Source: a virus. From it: a DNA stretch of 64,000 bases. The position numbers and the translations under genes are program-made. The stretch spans positions 172,185 to 236,184 of the IMG/VR virus record IMGVR_UViG_3300030294_000005. One strand, 5' to 3'. Position 1 is the stretch's first letter, and every line of letters starts with the position of its first letter. The notes under the pieces were generated by a model. That model did no database searches. It was not told the DNA's origin and worked only from the letters and a program-made list of their open reading frames with translations. This document shows positions 1 through 7,589 of this stretch, in pieces.

Positions 1-887
1 TACCACAAGGCGACTTTAAAATCATAATAACAAATAATAATTATTTAAAGAAGATATCGCCCAATGATTCTATTGGTAATTTAAAAGGTGATTCAGTAAG
101 ATCAATAATAAAAGTTAAAAATACTGAAAATATTTTACTGTTTGATGAACAAGGAAAAGTATTTAAATTGCCTGTTTGCAAAATACCATTATCTGAGATG
201 CACGGTAATGGGGTAGATATAAGGATGATTATAAAGAATCTAACCTCTAATATTTCTACAGTAATGTATGAACCTATATTGAAAGATATTACAAATAAGA
301 CTAGAAAACATTTCATTGTAATACTTACAAATGAAGGAAATATAAAGAGATTAGATATAGAAGATTTCCTATCTGTACCACCAAGCGGAATTCTATATGT
401 TAAATTAGATAAAAGTGATTTTGTTAGAGATATATCTATAGTTCCAGACAAGCATGATATTATAGTATATTCTAAATCAAAGGCATTAAGATTTAATATA
501 GAAGATGTTCCTCATCAGAAAAGAAATACAAAAGGTTCAAGAGCAATGGCTGCAGATGTTGTTGATGGATTATCATTAATAAAATCAAATACATCAGATG
601 TAGTAGTTATAACTAAATTAGGTAGAATAAATAAATTTAGTATAGCAGCTTTACCAATATTGGAAAGAGGAAAAGCTGGTTCTAAAGTTATTAAATTATC
701 AAAAGAAGATGAGATACACAATATATTTAATGTGAATAATAATGATATAGTTAGAATAGTTACCGAGACTGGTATTCATGATATAACTGTATCTGAATTA
801 CAAGATGGTAGTAGTATAAGTGCTGGTAATAAAATGATACCTAGTAGAGAGACAATATTTAAATCTTATATAAAGAAGAAAGAATAG
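1..887 (+). CDS. DNA gyrase/topoisomerase IV subunit A, C-terminal part (5' end outside window)
   Basis: The reading frame is open from base 3 to the TAG at 885-887, so the gene enters from the left and only about 295 C-terminal residues are seen. They contain repeated beta-strand blades typical of the GyrA/ParC C-terminal beta-pinwheel, which wraps DNA: lines such as NILLFDEQGKVFKLPV, VIVLTNEGNIKRLDIEDF-like blades, and VVVITKLGRINKFSIAALP. A degenerate GyrA-box-like stretch, QKRNTKGSRAM, is present. The catalytic tyrosine and breakage-reunion domain would lie outside the window. The protein would relieve or introduce supercoils during phage DNA replication. A terminator hairpin overlaps its stop codon. 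Family call is good; gyrase versus topoisomerase IV cannot be decided. Confidence 0.8.
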   Translation, partial: PQGDFKIIITNNNYLKKISPNDSIGNLKGDSVRSIIKVKNTENILLFDEQGKVFKLPVCKIPLSEMHGNGVDIRMIIKNLTSNISTVMYEPILKDITNKTRKHFIVILTNEGNIKRLDIEDFLSVPPSGILYVKLDKSDFVRDISIVPDKHDIIVYSKSKALRFNIEDVPHQKRNTKGSRAMAADVVDGLSLIKSNTSDVVVITKLGRINKFSIAALPILERGKAGSKVIKLSKEDEIHNIFNVNNNDIVRIVTETGIHDITVSELQDGSSISAGNKMIPSRETIFKSYIKKKE

Positions 888-909
888 AGCAATTGCTCTA
901 TTCTTTTTA
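881..909 (+). terminator. Rho-independent terminator after gyrA-like gene
   Basis: A perfect 24-base palindrome at 881-904 (AGAATAGAGCAA and its reverse complement) is followed by TTTTATTT. It overlaps the stop codon of the topoisomerase gene. Confidence 0.8.
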
Positions 910-923
910 TTTGATGGGGGTCA

Positions 924-1202
924 ATGATGAAAAGTAATATTATAGTTAATAAGATTATGGATGTTATTAAAAAATATATAGATAAACCAAATGTTGGGCA
1001 ATTATATTATGGAGAGAGTACAAATGTAGTACGTATATCATTAGAAAATACATCAGTAGCATTTATAATAACAAGTCCTAAGCATATAATAACCCATGTG
1101 GATCTTTGCTACCAGAATTGTTTGATTAAGAAATATATAAAAAGAGATTCAATTAATGATTTAATTAAAGAATTATCTGCTTTTGTAGGACAAGATATAT
1201 AA
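924..1202 (+). CDS. hypothetical protein, 92 aa
   Basis: I do not recognise this protein. It begins at an ATG behind a GATGGGGGT ribosome binding site and ends in a bidirectional terminator. The sequence is a small mixed alpha/beta protein without membrane segments or Cys clusters. It sits between the topoisomerase terminator and a converging metalloprotease gene, so it is probably a single-gene transcript or read-through product of the upstream unit. Confidence 0.65.
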   Translation: MMKSNIIVNKIMDVIKKYIDKPNVGQLYYGESTNVVRISLENTSVAFIITSPKHIITHVDLCYQNCLIKKYIKRDSINDLIKELSAFVGQDI

Positions 1203-1205
1203 AAA

Positions 1206-1236
1206 AGAAAGAATAGGATCTCTCCTATTCTTTTTT
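1206..1236. terminator. bidirectional terminator between converging genes
   Basis: A 10-bp stem (1209-1218 with 1223-1232, loop TCTC) has T-rich tracts on both strands: TTTTTT to the right on the + strand and A-run to the left, which reads as T-run on the - strand. It overlaps the stop codon of the leftward metalloprotease gene. Confidence 0.8.
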
Positions 1237-2556
1237 ATATTTTTTAGCAGCATCTTCATATTGTTGATGATTATCTATAGTATCTACTAGATCTCTTACA
1301 TCTCCACCAACTAATCTATATACTGTTGCACAATATATTCTAGATACAAGGTATGGATCTTTTATACTATTTTTTATTTTATTTTGAGCTGGACTAAGCA
1401 TATTATCTTCTAACCCTTTTTGTAAATCTTCAATATCTGATAATATACATTCTTTCACATGTGGATCTAAATCATTTTTTTCTACTTCTTTTTGTAGATA
1501 TTTTATTTGTTGATCTATTCTACTAGGGGTATTTGGATGACAATCAAATCCAGTAAGAATAACTTCCATTGGTAAAATCATTAATTTATAAAAATTAGAT
1601 ATTAATGGCATCTTTTCTATAACTCCATTAGTTATACTACCACCTGATGAGAATGTCATCTTAGTTAATGCTGAACCTAACTCAGATCCATATCCATATA
1701 TTGTTGCAAAATTATCAGATACCTTTTCCCCATTATATCCTAAATATGTAGATAATATTTTTAATGGAGTCATCTCTTTTAGTTGGCCGACTAAAATTAA
1801 TGGTAAAATGCTAATCATTGATATGCTATTAAATACAAATAAAAAAAATACTTTAAGATTACCAGTTTCAGTAATCATAACATCTATACCATTAACAACA
1901 CCTAATAAAAAATCAAATATTTTTGGAGCATCCTTATTCTTTTTTTTAAAGTGGGTGCTAAATCCTATAAATATTTGATTCAATATTGGGATTGATAATA
2001 TTCCTTCACCCAATGATTTAATAAATATCATAGGTGCAAGAATAAATAAAATAACTTGTTCAATTAAATGAGCTATATAAACAATTTGTTGTAATACATA
2101 AAAAACTGTGCTACGTCTGTCTATATTATAAGAAAAACTATGACCAATTTCATGTAATAATATAGCTAATACTTCTTCATCAGAAAATTTTTTATTTAAT
2201 AATAATCCAGTACTTATACATACTAGGGTAGTATACCCATTTTCAGATTTAAATTTAAACCCACTATTAGTAGCATCCATACTTTTTCCAGGAGTAAGTC
2301 CTATTGGTAATGTATATGCTTGATCATATATATCGTTTACTACATACAGGGTAAATGATTTAAATCCAAATTCCTTTTCTATCATCCTATTAAAATTTAA
2401 TAATTCTGGATCTATATTTATTTTAGTACTAAATGTAATATTATTATTTATAAATTGATTTCTAAATTTTGAAAATTGAGTCTGTATTTTTAATATATTT
2501 TTTGTCTTTCCAAAATACACCTCCTCTATAATTTTAGGAATTTTATATATACCCAT
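1225..2556 (-). CDS. membrane-embedded M48-type zinc metalloprotease
   Basis: Residues 135-139 are HEIGH, the HExxH zinc-binding motif, in the context ILLHEIGHSFSYN. A downstream E277-x3-D281 (GEKVSDNFATIYG) fits the third zinc ligand motif ExxxD of M48 peptidases such as HtpX/Ste24. Two hydrophobic stretches (about 153-182 and 235-257) lie between them, so the protein is likely anchored in the host membrane with the active site facing the cytoplasm. Start ATG is preceded by AAGGAGG. An AACATATAAATA late-type promoter lies at 2585-2596. Metalloproteases of this type are unusual among phage genes; a role in host membrane protein turnover, lysis or virion maturation is inference only. Confidence 0.75.
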   Translation of the reverse strand: MGIYKIPKIIEEVYFGKTKNILKIQTQFSKFRNQFINNNITFSTKINIDPELLNFNRMIEKEFGFKSFTLYVVNDIYDQAYTLPIGLTPGKSMDATNSGFKFKSENGYTTLVCISTGLLLNKKFSDEEVLAILLHEIGHSFSYNIDRRSTVFYVLQQIVYIAHLIEQVILFILAPMIFIKSLGEGILSIPILNQIFIGFSTHFKKKNKDAPKIFDFLLGVVNGIDVMITETGNLKVFFLFVFNSISMISILPLILVGQLKEMTPLKILSTYLGYNGEKVSDNFATIYGYGSELGSALTKMTFSSGGSITNGVIEKMPLISNFYKLMILPMEVILTGFDCHPNTPSRIDQQIKYLQKEVEKNDLDPHVKECILSDIEDLQKGLEDNMLSPAQNKIKNSIKDPYLVSRIYCATVYRLVGGDVRDLVDTIDNHQQYEDAAKKYKKE

Positions 2557-2584
2557 TATAATGCCTCCTTTTAATTATAATTCT

Positions 2585-2596
2585 TATTTATATGTT
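2585..2596 (-). promoter_or_regulatory. late-type promoter AACA-N6-TA for metalloprotease gene
   Basis: Minus strand reads AACATATAAATA, identical to the elements ahead of the terminase and DNA polymerase N-half genes. A second weaker copy (AACAAATTTATT) lies at 2601-2612. Confidence 0.6.
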
Positions 2597-2627
2597 TAAG
2601 AATAAATTTGTTATATTCAAATTATTC

Positions 2628-2654
2628 AATTATATACTATAGATATGAATAAAA
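2628..2654 (+). promoter_or_regulatory. putative early promoter (long A+T element)
   Basis: AATTATATACTATA, two bases, then TATGAATAAAA. It differs in few positions from the two identical copies at 25248 and 25931 and ends 35 bases before the start codon of the next gene. Confidence 0.6.
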
Positions 2655-2688
2655 AAATAATAAAAATTTTAAGGAGTTGTATTAAAAA

Positions 2689-2928
2689 ATGTTAAGCACT
2701 TTGACAGCAATAAGCAATTTAAATATATATCATGAGATTAGTCATAAAGGATCTTATGTAGACGTAGTTGTAGGAGAATGTAAAAACATAAAGATAAAAG
2801 TATTCCAAAAATTCTATAATGTATCTGTAAAAGGTAATGAAAAATGTGTAAGTAGAAATTATGCACATGATCATAATTTTGTAGAAGCAATAATAGAAAT
2901 GGAAAAACTTGCATCTATATGTTTATAA
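2689..2928 (+). CDS. hypothetical early-type protein, 79 aa
   Basis: Unrecognised small soluble protein. It has its own early-type promoter element at 2628-2654, a good AAGGAG ribosome binding site and its own terminator at 2931-2962, so it is a monocistronic unit. Small single genes behind early promoters are typical of phage host-takeover proteins; this is inferred from context, not from sequence similarity. Confidence 0.65.
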   Translation: MLSTLTAISNLNIYHEISHKGSYVDVVVGECKNIKIKVFQKFYNVSVKGNEKCVSRNYAHDHNFVEAIIEMEKLASICL

Positions 2929-2930
2929 TT

Positions 2931-2962
2931 AAATCAGTATGAAAAATACTGATTTATTTTTT
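2931..2962 (+). terminator. Rho-independent terminator
   Basis: Stem AAATCAGTAT (2931-2940) with ATACTGATTT (2946-2955), loop GAAAA, then ATTTTTTT. Confidence 0.8.
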
Positions 2963-2979
2963 TACATTTTTTATTTACA

Positions 2980-2991
2980 AACATATGAATA
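2980..2991 (+). promoter_or_regulatory. late-type promoter AACA-N6-TA
   Basis: AACATATGAATA, 17 bases before the start of the 392-aa gene at 3009. The AGGAGG-like ribosome binding site follows within ten bases, giving the short leader seen at other copies. Confidence 0.55.
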
Positions 2992-3008
2992 AGTAAAAGG
3001 AGGTCATA

Positions 3009-4187
3009 ATGATGGAAGAAGATAAAGCAATATTAAAAGGTGTATATCCTATAATATCATCTAGTCTAGTAAAAAATACTACAAAATTTAAAAACTTAAT
3101 AGCTGGGTTCATAGAAAATCGTTCTAAAGATTTATTTGATACTGCTCCATGTAATAGACTACAATTTTTAAAAGATGATGTAGATAATTTTTATAAGGTA
3201 ATGAATATAACTGAAACTGATATAGAAGATGAGGTAAAGAAAACTTATTATTGGAAGATTGCTGATTTTAATCCAAGAGCTGCTAAAGATCCATTAACAG
3301 TAGCATTACTAAGTTGTGTAAGATATTTCTTTATAAAGAAAGATCAAAAGAATCTTGAATTAGCAATGATATATTTAGCTTTCTCTGGAAAGTTCTATCC
3401 AAGTATACATTCTGGATCATATCCAGTAGCTGCTCCTGAAGAAAACAGATATGTAATGGATTATGTTGTAAATGAAAAACTAACTAATAAATTTGATATA
3501 AAACGAGAGGGTAGTGTATTTGGAGCTATAAAAAGTATATGTTTAACATGGGTAGCTACTTATGATGATAGACTAAAATCATTTGATGATGAAGATATTG
3601 TATATTTAATACAACAACTTCATGGACGAATAAAATCATTTATGATAAATATTGCAGAAATATACTATGAGGTGTATAAGAATAAAGATAGTTATTTTGT
3701 ATATAATTCAGATAGTTTATCAGATGATAATTATCATATAGCAGATAATGATTCTTTAAAAATAGAAAGGCATGTTGAAAATACAATGTCTTATATATCA
3801 GGAACTGGTGTTGATTATAAGATATGTAAAATGTCATCTAATAGTAATGTAAAGACAGATGAGGTAAAAGAGATAATAGAAGCTGTCACCTCTAATAATA
3901 TAAATGTTGGAGAAGTAAAAGAATTAATTAGATTAATAATAACTCAATACTTCCTAATATCTAAAACTAAAGATGTAAGAGATGTTGATTTTATAACTAC
4001 GTCTATTGCAGCTAAACCAAATACTAAAGATAAGAATATACTAAGACAAAAACAAATAATAGAAAATTGGTTAGATAACAATTCTATAGCATATAGAAGA
4101 AGAAAATCTAGATTAGCGACTAAGAATAATTACTTTAAATCTATTCTCACTTACTTCACTATTCTTATTCACAATTCTAATAAATAG
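3009..4187 (+). CDS. hypothetical protein, 392 aa
   Basis: I do not recognise this protein. It is mostly helical in character with no signal peptide or membrane span; the C-terminal part is basic (AYRRRKSRLATKNN). It has a good AGGAGG site and a late-type promoter at 2980-2991. Two further genes follow at short spacing, the second an RNA polymerase beta C-terminal paralogue, so a role tied to that polymerase (for example an accessory or specificity subunit) or to the virion is possible but unproven. Confidence 0.6.
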   Translation: MMEEDKAILKGVYPIISSSLVKNTTKFKNLIAGFIENRSKDLFDTAPCNRLQFLKDDVDNFYKVMNITETDIEDEVKKTYYWKIADFNPRAAKDPLTVALLSCVRYFFIKKDQKNLELAMIYLAFSGKFYPSIHSGSYPVAAPEENRYVMDYVVNEKLTNKFDIKREGSVFGAIKSICLTWVATYDDRLKSFDDEDIVYLIQQLHGRIKSFMINIAEIYYEVYKNKDSYFVYNSDSLSDDNYHIADNDSLKIERHVENTMSYISGTGVDYKICKMSSNSNVKTDEVKEIIEAVTSNNINVGEVKELIRLIITQYFLISKTKDVRDVDFITTSIAAKPNTKDKNILRQKQIIENWLDNNSIAYRRRKSRLATKNNYFKSILTYFTILIHNSNK

Positions 4188-4199
4188 GGGTTGGTATAA

Positions 4200-4496
4200 A
4201 TGCATTCAAATAAAATATTTACTATAAAAGAATTATCATTTAATTTACCAGACGATTTTAATGGAACAGTAACAGATGCATTAGAATTAATAGTTAAATA
4301 CAGAAAAAGTAAACTGGCTATTAATAATAGGATTGTTGGTCCTATATTAAAAACTGAGAAAGAACAACTAGAGGGTAAACCTACAATTGATCAATTATTA
4401 GAAAATAATACTAATAGATTATCATTTCAAATTGGTATTAGATTCTTTGAAAATGGCATATGGGTAGATAAAGTTGAAGATGAAAGGATGTTATAA
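4200..4496 (+). CDS. hypothetical protein, 98 aa
   Basis: Unrecognised. It lies 12 bases after the 392-aa gene and 2 bases before the RNAP beta-like gene, clearly in one operon with both, with a GGGGTTGG ribosome binding site. No motif, membrane span or Cys pair is evident. It could be a small fragment or partner of the split polymerase next door, but I see no direct evidence for that. Confidence 0.6.
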   Translation: MHSNKIFTIKELSFNLPDDFNGTVTDALELIVKYRKSKLAINNRIVGPILKTEKEQLEGKPTIDQLLENNTNRLSFQIGIRFFENGIWVDKVEDERML

Positions 4497-4498
4497 AA

Positions 4499-5230
4499 AT
4501 GGAATTAACTAATAAAAAAAGACAAGATGTTGAAAGTTTGATTTATAAAGTTTTTGATGCAGTCGATACTACTAAAACAAATAGTGAGCATTATAAAGGA
4601 ATCTTTTCTAAAATGAGTAATGATGAATTTATGAAATTTTGCAAATTAAGATTCCCATTTAAGTTTCATGTAAAACCTTTTGATATACAACCAACTATGA
4701 ATGAATGTAAAAATGCTTTAGATATATTAAAAGTACCTTTATTAGAAAAGGTGAGTCTTCCATACTTATATATAAATAAAGATGGTAAAGCAGTAAGTTC
4801 ACAAGAGTGCTTAGTTGGATATATTCATCTTAAAAAAGTTAAACAATTTATAACAAAGAAGAATTCTATGTCAACAGATATAGCTCAAAGAGATATGAAA
4901 ACTGGATTATTGACTGGAAAAGATAAAAATGGAAAAACATCAGATAGAGAAATGGAATCATTAGCTGTTATGGGATTAGAGAAATCTATTGATGAATTTT
5001 CAAGATCAAGAGCAGATTCTATGAAATCTAAAAACGTAATGTATAATACTATAAATACAGTAGGGCAGGTTAGTTTAGAAGATGTTCCTGTCGATAAAGA
5101 TGATTCACTTTCTAAAAATTTATTGAATGCATATTTGATAGGTAGTCATTTAAAAAGTAATTTAATTCTTCAAGACTACTATTTAATGTATACTTTAAAA
5201 AATAAAAAGGGATCATTAGAGCGTAAATAA
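4499..5230 (+). CDS. RNA polymerase beta subunit, C-terminal fragment (paralogue)
   Basis: The region about residues 105-225 aligns by eye with the C-terminal clamp region of bacterial RpoB: VGYIHLKKVKQFI matches the GYxYxLKLxHxVDDK strand, REMESLAVMG matches RFGEMExWALxAYG, RADSMKSKNVMYNTI matches the KSDDVxGRxKMYxxI segment, and SLSKNLLNAYLIGSHLKSN matches the PESFNVLxKEIxSLG segment. The GDKxxxRHGxKG core motif is not in it, so this is only the C-terminal end of a beta subunit split over several genes. A second, fuller beta C-terminal gene lies at 12487, which means the phage carries two different polymerases, as AR9 and phiKZ do (virion and non-virion). Which one this belongs to cannot be read. 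Confidence 0.6.
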   Translation: MELTNKKRQDVESLIYKVFDAVDTTKTNSEHYKGIFSKMSNDEFMKFCKLRFPFKFHVKPFDIQPTMNECKNALDILKVPLLEKVSLPYLYINKDGKAVSSQECLVGYIHLKKVKQFITKKNSMSTDIAQRDMKTGLLTGKDKNGKTSDREMESLAVMGLEKSIDEFSRSRADSMKSKNVMYNTINTVGQVSLEDVPVDKDDSLSKNLLNAYLIGSHLKSNLILQDYYLMYTLKNKKGSLERK

Positions 5231-5240
5231 AGATATTTAT

Positions 5241-5266
5241 AATTATATATTATATAAATGATTATA
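5241..5266 (+). promoter_or_regulatory. putative early promoter
   Basis: AATTATATATTATA, two bases, then AATGATTATA: the upstream half is a perfect match to the long A+T element, the downstream half has mismatches. A second degenerate copy (TATACTATATATATA then CAATGAAATAAA) lies at about 5292-5318, closer to the next start codon. Confidence 0.5.
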
Positions 5267-5345
5267 TATATTATATAAGCAATTATATAAATATACTATA
5301 TATATAACAATGAAATAAATAGTTTAATGAGGAGGTTGATACGAA

Positions 5346-5486
5346 ATGAACAAAACCGATGACAAACTTGGTTTTATTACTGAGGTTGGTGACCTAGGGC
5401 TTGGGTTCGATGAACTATCAAGCGAGGATAAAGACAAACTAAAAAAGATTAATACCGACAAAGAAGATAGTAAAGAGGATAAATAA
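5346..5486 (+). CDS. small acidic protein, 46 aa
   Basis: A short open frame from ATG 5346 to TAA 5484-5486 behind a strong GAGGAGG ribosome binding site. The product is very rich in Asp, Lys, Glu (ends NTDKEDSKEDK) and probably disordered. It uses more G+C-ending codons (GAC, CTT, GGC-like) than its neighbours. Promoter elements lie at 5241-5318 and a terminator overlaps its end, so it is its own unit. Unknown function; early host-takeover or DNA-mimic-like role is only a guess from charge. Confidence 0.65.
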   Translation: MNKTDDKLGFITEVGDLGLGFDELSSEDKDKLKKINTDKEDSKEDK

Positions 5487-5498
5487 TATCCTCTTTTC
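5472..5498 (+). terminator. Rho-independent terminator
   Basis: Stem AAAGAGGATA (5472-5481) with TATCCTCTTT (5487-5496), loop AATAA, followed by T residues. It overlaps the end of the 46-aa gene. Confidence 0.7.
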
Positions 5499-5522
5499 TA
5501 TAATAATTAGGGGGAATTCATT

Positions 5523-6281
5523 ATGAGAAAATTTGTAAAAATATATTTATTAACATTGGTAGTGTTCATTACTGTTATAAGCATAGTAGTATTACATTAC
5601 GAAACTAAGGTAACAGCAATAAACACGAGCAACAAAATTTATGTAGAAAAATTAAATTCTACTCATAAAGAAGAAATTTTAAAATACGAAACATATGAAT
5701 ATTTATATAATGATAACATGACACAACTAGCTCAAGAGCAAGTAAAATATAAAGAGCTTAAAGCAGATTATGATTCTTTTAAAAGTAATGTAGCATTTAC
5801 TAAACTTAGCCAGACATATTCGAGAGGCGGAGCAGATGATGATTTAACTAAATTTAGTCCAATAACAACAGATGAACTCAATGCGTGGATAAAAGCTAAA
5901 GCTCCAGCAAATTCACCATTTATAGGAAAAGGAGATTCATTTATATTGGCTTCAAAAGATACAGGATTAGATCCTAAATATATAGTAGCCCATGCAGCAT
6001 TAGAATCAGGATGGGGGACTTCTAGTTTAGCAAAAAGTAAAAATAACTTCTATGGAATAGGAGCGTTTAATTCGTCTCCAAATTCAGCATATAACTTTGA
6101 TACAGTACGAGATGGAATAGTATCTGGTGCTAAATGGATTTATGATAACTACATCAGTGAAGGGCAAAATACATTAGAGAAAATGATTTATGGACATAAA
6201 GCCTATTGTGTGACAAACGCAGGCGTTCCAGATTCGGAATGGATTACTAAAGTGGGAAGTATCATGGTACGAGATTATTAA
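5523..6281 (+). CDS. membrane-anchored endo-beta-N-acetylglucosaminidase (FlgJ/Lyz2-type lysin)
   Basis: Residues 1-28 form one hydrophobic membrane segment, 35-95 look like a coiled-coil spacer, and about 115-252 form a glucosaminidase domain (PF01832 type). The catalytic Glu is E161 in VAHAALESGWGTS, and the following NNFYGIGAFNS block and the VRDGIVSGAKWIYDNYI stretch are typical of the family. It would cut the glycan strands of host peptidoglycan. The N-terminal anchor rather than a cell-wall-binding domain suggests a signal-anchor lysin or a virion-attached enzyme. It follows a terminator and precedes the tubulin-like gene by 88 bases. Confidence 0.85.
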   Translation: MRKFVKIYLLTLVVFITVISIVVLHYETKVTAINTSNKIYVEKLNSTHKEEILKYETYEYLYNDNMTQLAQEQVKYKELKADYDSFKSNVAFTKLSQTYSRGGADDDLTKFSPITTDELNAWIKAKAPANSPFIGKGDSFILASKDTGLDPKYIVAHAALESGWGTSSLAKSKNNFYGIGAFNSSPNSAYNFDTVRDGIVSGAKWIYDNYISEGQNTLEKMIYGHKAYCVTNAGVPDSEWITKVGSIMVRDY

Positions 6282-6369
6282 TTATATAATAATAAACTAA
6301 AATATGCATTAAAAACAAATAATACACAACAATTATTAAAATATAATATATTAAAGGGAGAGGATTAAT

Positions 6370-7572
6370 TTGCGTACACGTATAATAGGATTAGGTGCTG
6401 CTGGAAATAAAGCTGCAATAGCAGTTATAGAAAAAAGCATACTCAGTAAAGAGGAAGTATTATTATTCAATAGTACCATCAAGGATGTACCCGACGCTTG
6501 GAGAAGTATAGCAATACAATTTACAAATGTTAGTAGAGGCGGATGTGGTAAAGAACGACAAGCTGGAAAAGATTTATGTTTAGAATTTCTAGGTTCCGAA
6601 AGGGTCAAGCAATTGGATTCGTTTATTCAAGATGGTGAAGATAATCTAATAATAATAGTATCCTCTTCTGAGGGCGGCACTGGTTCTGGTTCTTCTGCAA
6701 TTATGGCTCAATATATCAAAGATGTTCTAGGTGCAAATGTTATGCCATTTGTATTTGATGGATTTGAGGAAGATAGCAGAGGATTACAAAATACAATAGA
6801 ATACTTTAAAGATATGCAGGATAAATATATTATTCAGGCAATATCCAATAAGAAATTCTTAGATGGTCCAAATAAATTTAAAGCTGAGAAAGCAGCTAAT
6901 GATGAATTTGCAAGACGTGTTTCAATAATAAATGGTAGTATGCTAATTGATTCAGATCAGAATATTGATGAAACTGATTTGTATAAAGTAGTAACAACTG
7001 CTGGATTTATGACTGTAGGATATACTGAGTTAAATAAAATAAAGAATATAGCTCAGTTTAATACAGTATTAACAGAATGTATTGATAATGATAAATCATT
7101 AGACATATCAACTAAATCTGCAAAAAGAATTGCAGTAATAATCAATGCAAAAGAAGAAACAAAAGATTCAATAGATTTTTCATTTAGTGTATTAAAAGAA
7201 AAATTTGGTAGCCCATATGAAATATTTACTCATGCTCAGTTTGATGAAAGTCAACCAGAATATGTAGCATTCATAGTTTCTGGATTGGAACTACCGATTG
7301 ATGATGTACAAGAAGTTTATGAAAAATATAAAAAAGAATCTGAAAAAGTTTCAAAAAGAAAAGATGGTTTCTTTGAAGCTGCATCTAAATTAAAAGGAAA
7401 TGAAATTGATGCAATGTTTAATTTAGAAGTTCCATCAAAAGAAGTTACTACAGATAGATCTAAATTTCTAAATACATTCAAGAAAAATATAAAAACTGAA
7501 ACTGTTCCTAACAAGGAAATTGATGCTAGTATAACTGATGTAAAAAATAATCAGTTTATTACTAAATACTAA
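6370..7572 (+). CDS. tubulin/FtsZ-superfamily GTPase
   Basis: The start is TTG at 6370 behind AAAGGGAGAGG. The N-terminal RIIGLGAAGNKAAIAV matches the first nucleotide-binding loop of FtsZ/TubZ, and residues 99-109, SSEGGTGSGSSA, are the tubulin signature G-box GGTGSG. Length (400 aa) fits TubZ/PhuZ. The segment equivalent to the FtsZ catalytic T7 loop (PGLINVDFADV) reads AGFMTVGYTELN at about 211-222, so the usual NxDxxD residues are T, G and E here, which may slow or abolish GTP hydrolysis. Jumbo-phage tubulins centre or transport phage DNA and capsids; that role is inferred. The next gene, 17 bases on, may be a partner. Confidence 0.8.
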   Translation: MRTRIIGLGAAGNKAAIAVIEKSILSKEEVLLFNSTIKDVPDAWRSIAIQFTNVSRGGCGKERQAGKDLCLEFLGSERVKQLDSFIQDGEDNLIIIVSSSEGGTGSGSSAIMAQYIKDVLGANVMPFVFDGFEEDSRGLQNTIEYFKDMQDKYIIQAISNKKFLDGPNKFKAEKAANDEFARRVSIINGSMLIDSDQNIDETDLYKVVTTAGFMTVGYTELNKIKNIAQFNTVLTECIDNDKSLDISTKSAKRIAVIINAKEETKDSIDFSFSVLKEKFGSPYEIFTHAQFDESQPEYVAFIVSGLELPIDDVQEVYEKYKKESEKVSKRKDGFFEAASKLKGNEIDAMFNLEVPSKEVTTDRSKFLNTFKKNIKTETVPNKEIDASITDVKNNQFITKY

Positions 7573-7589
7573 AAATTGGAGGTGTTATC

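Noticed and set aside
6280-6306. Early promoter ahead of the tubulin gene
   Set aside because: The match to the long A+T element is too weak to distinguish from background in such A+T-rich DNA.
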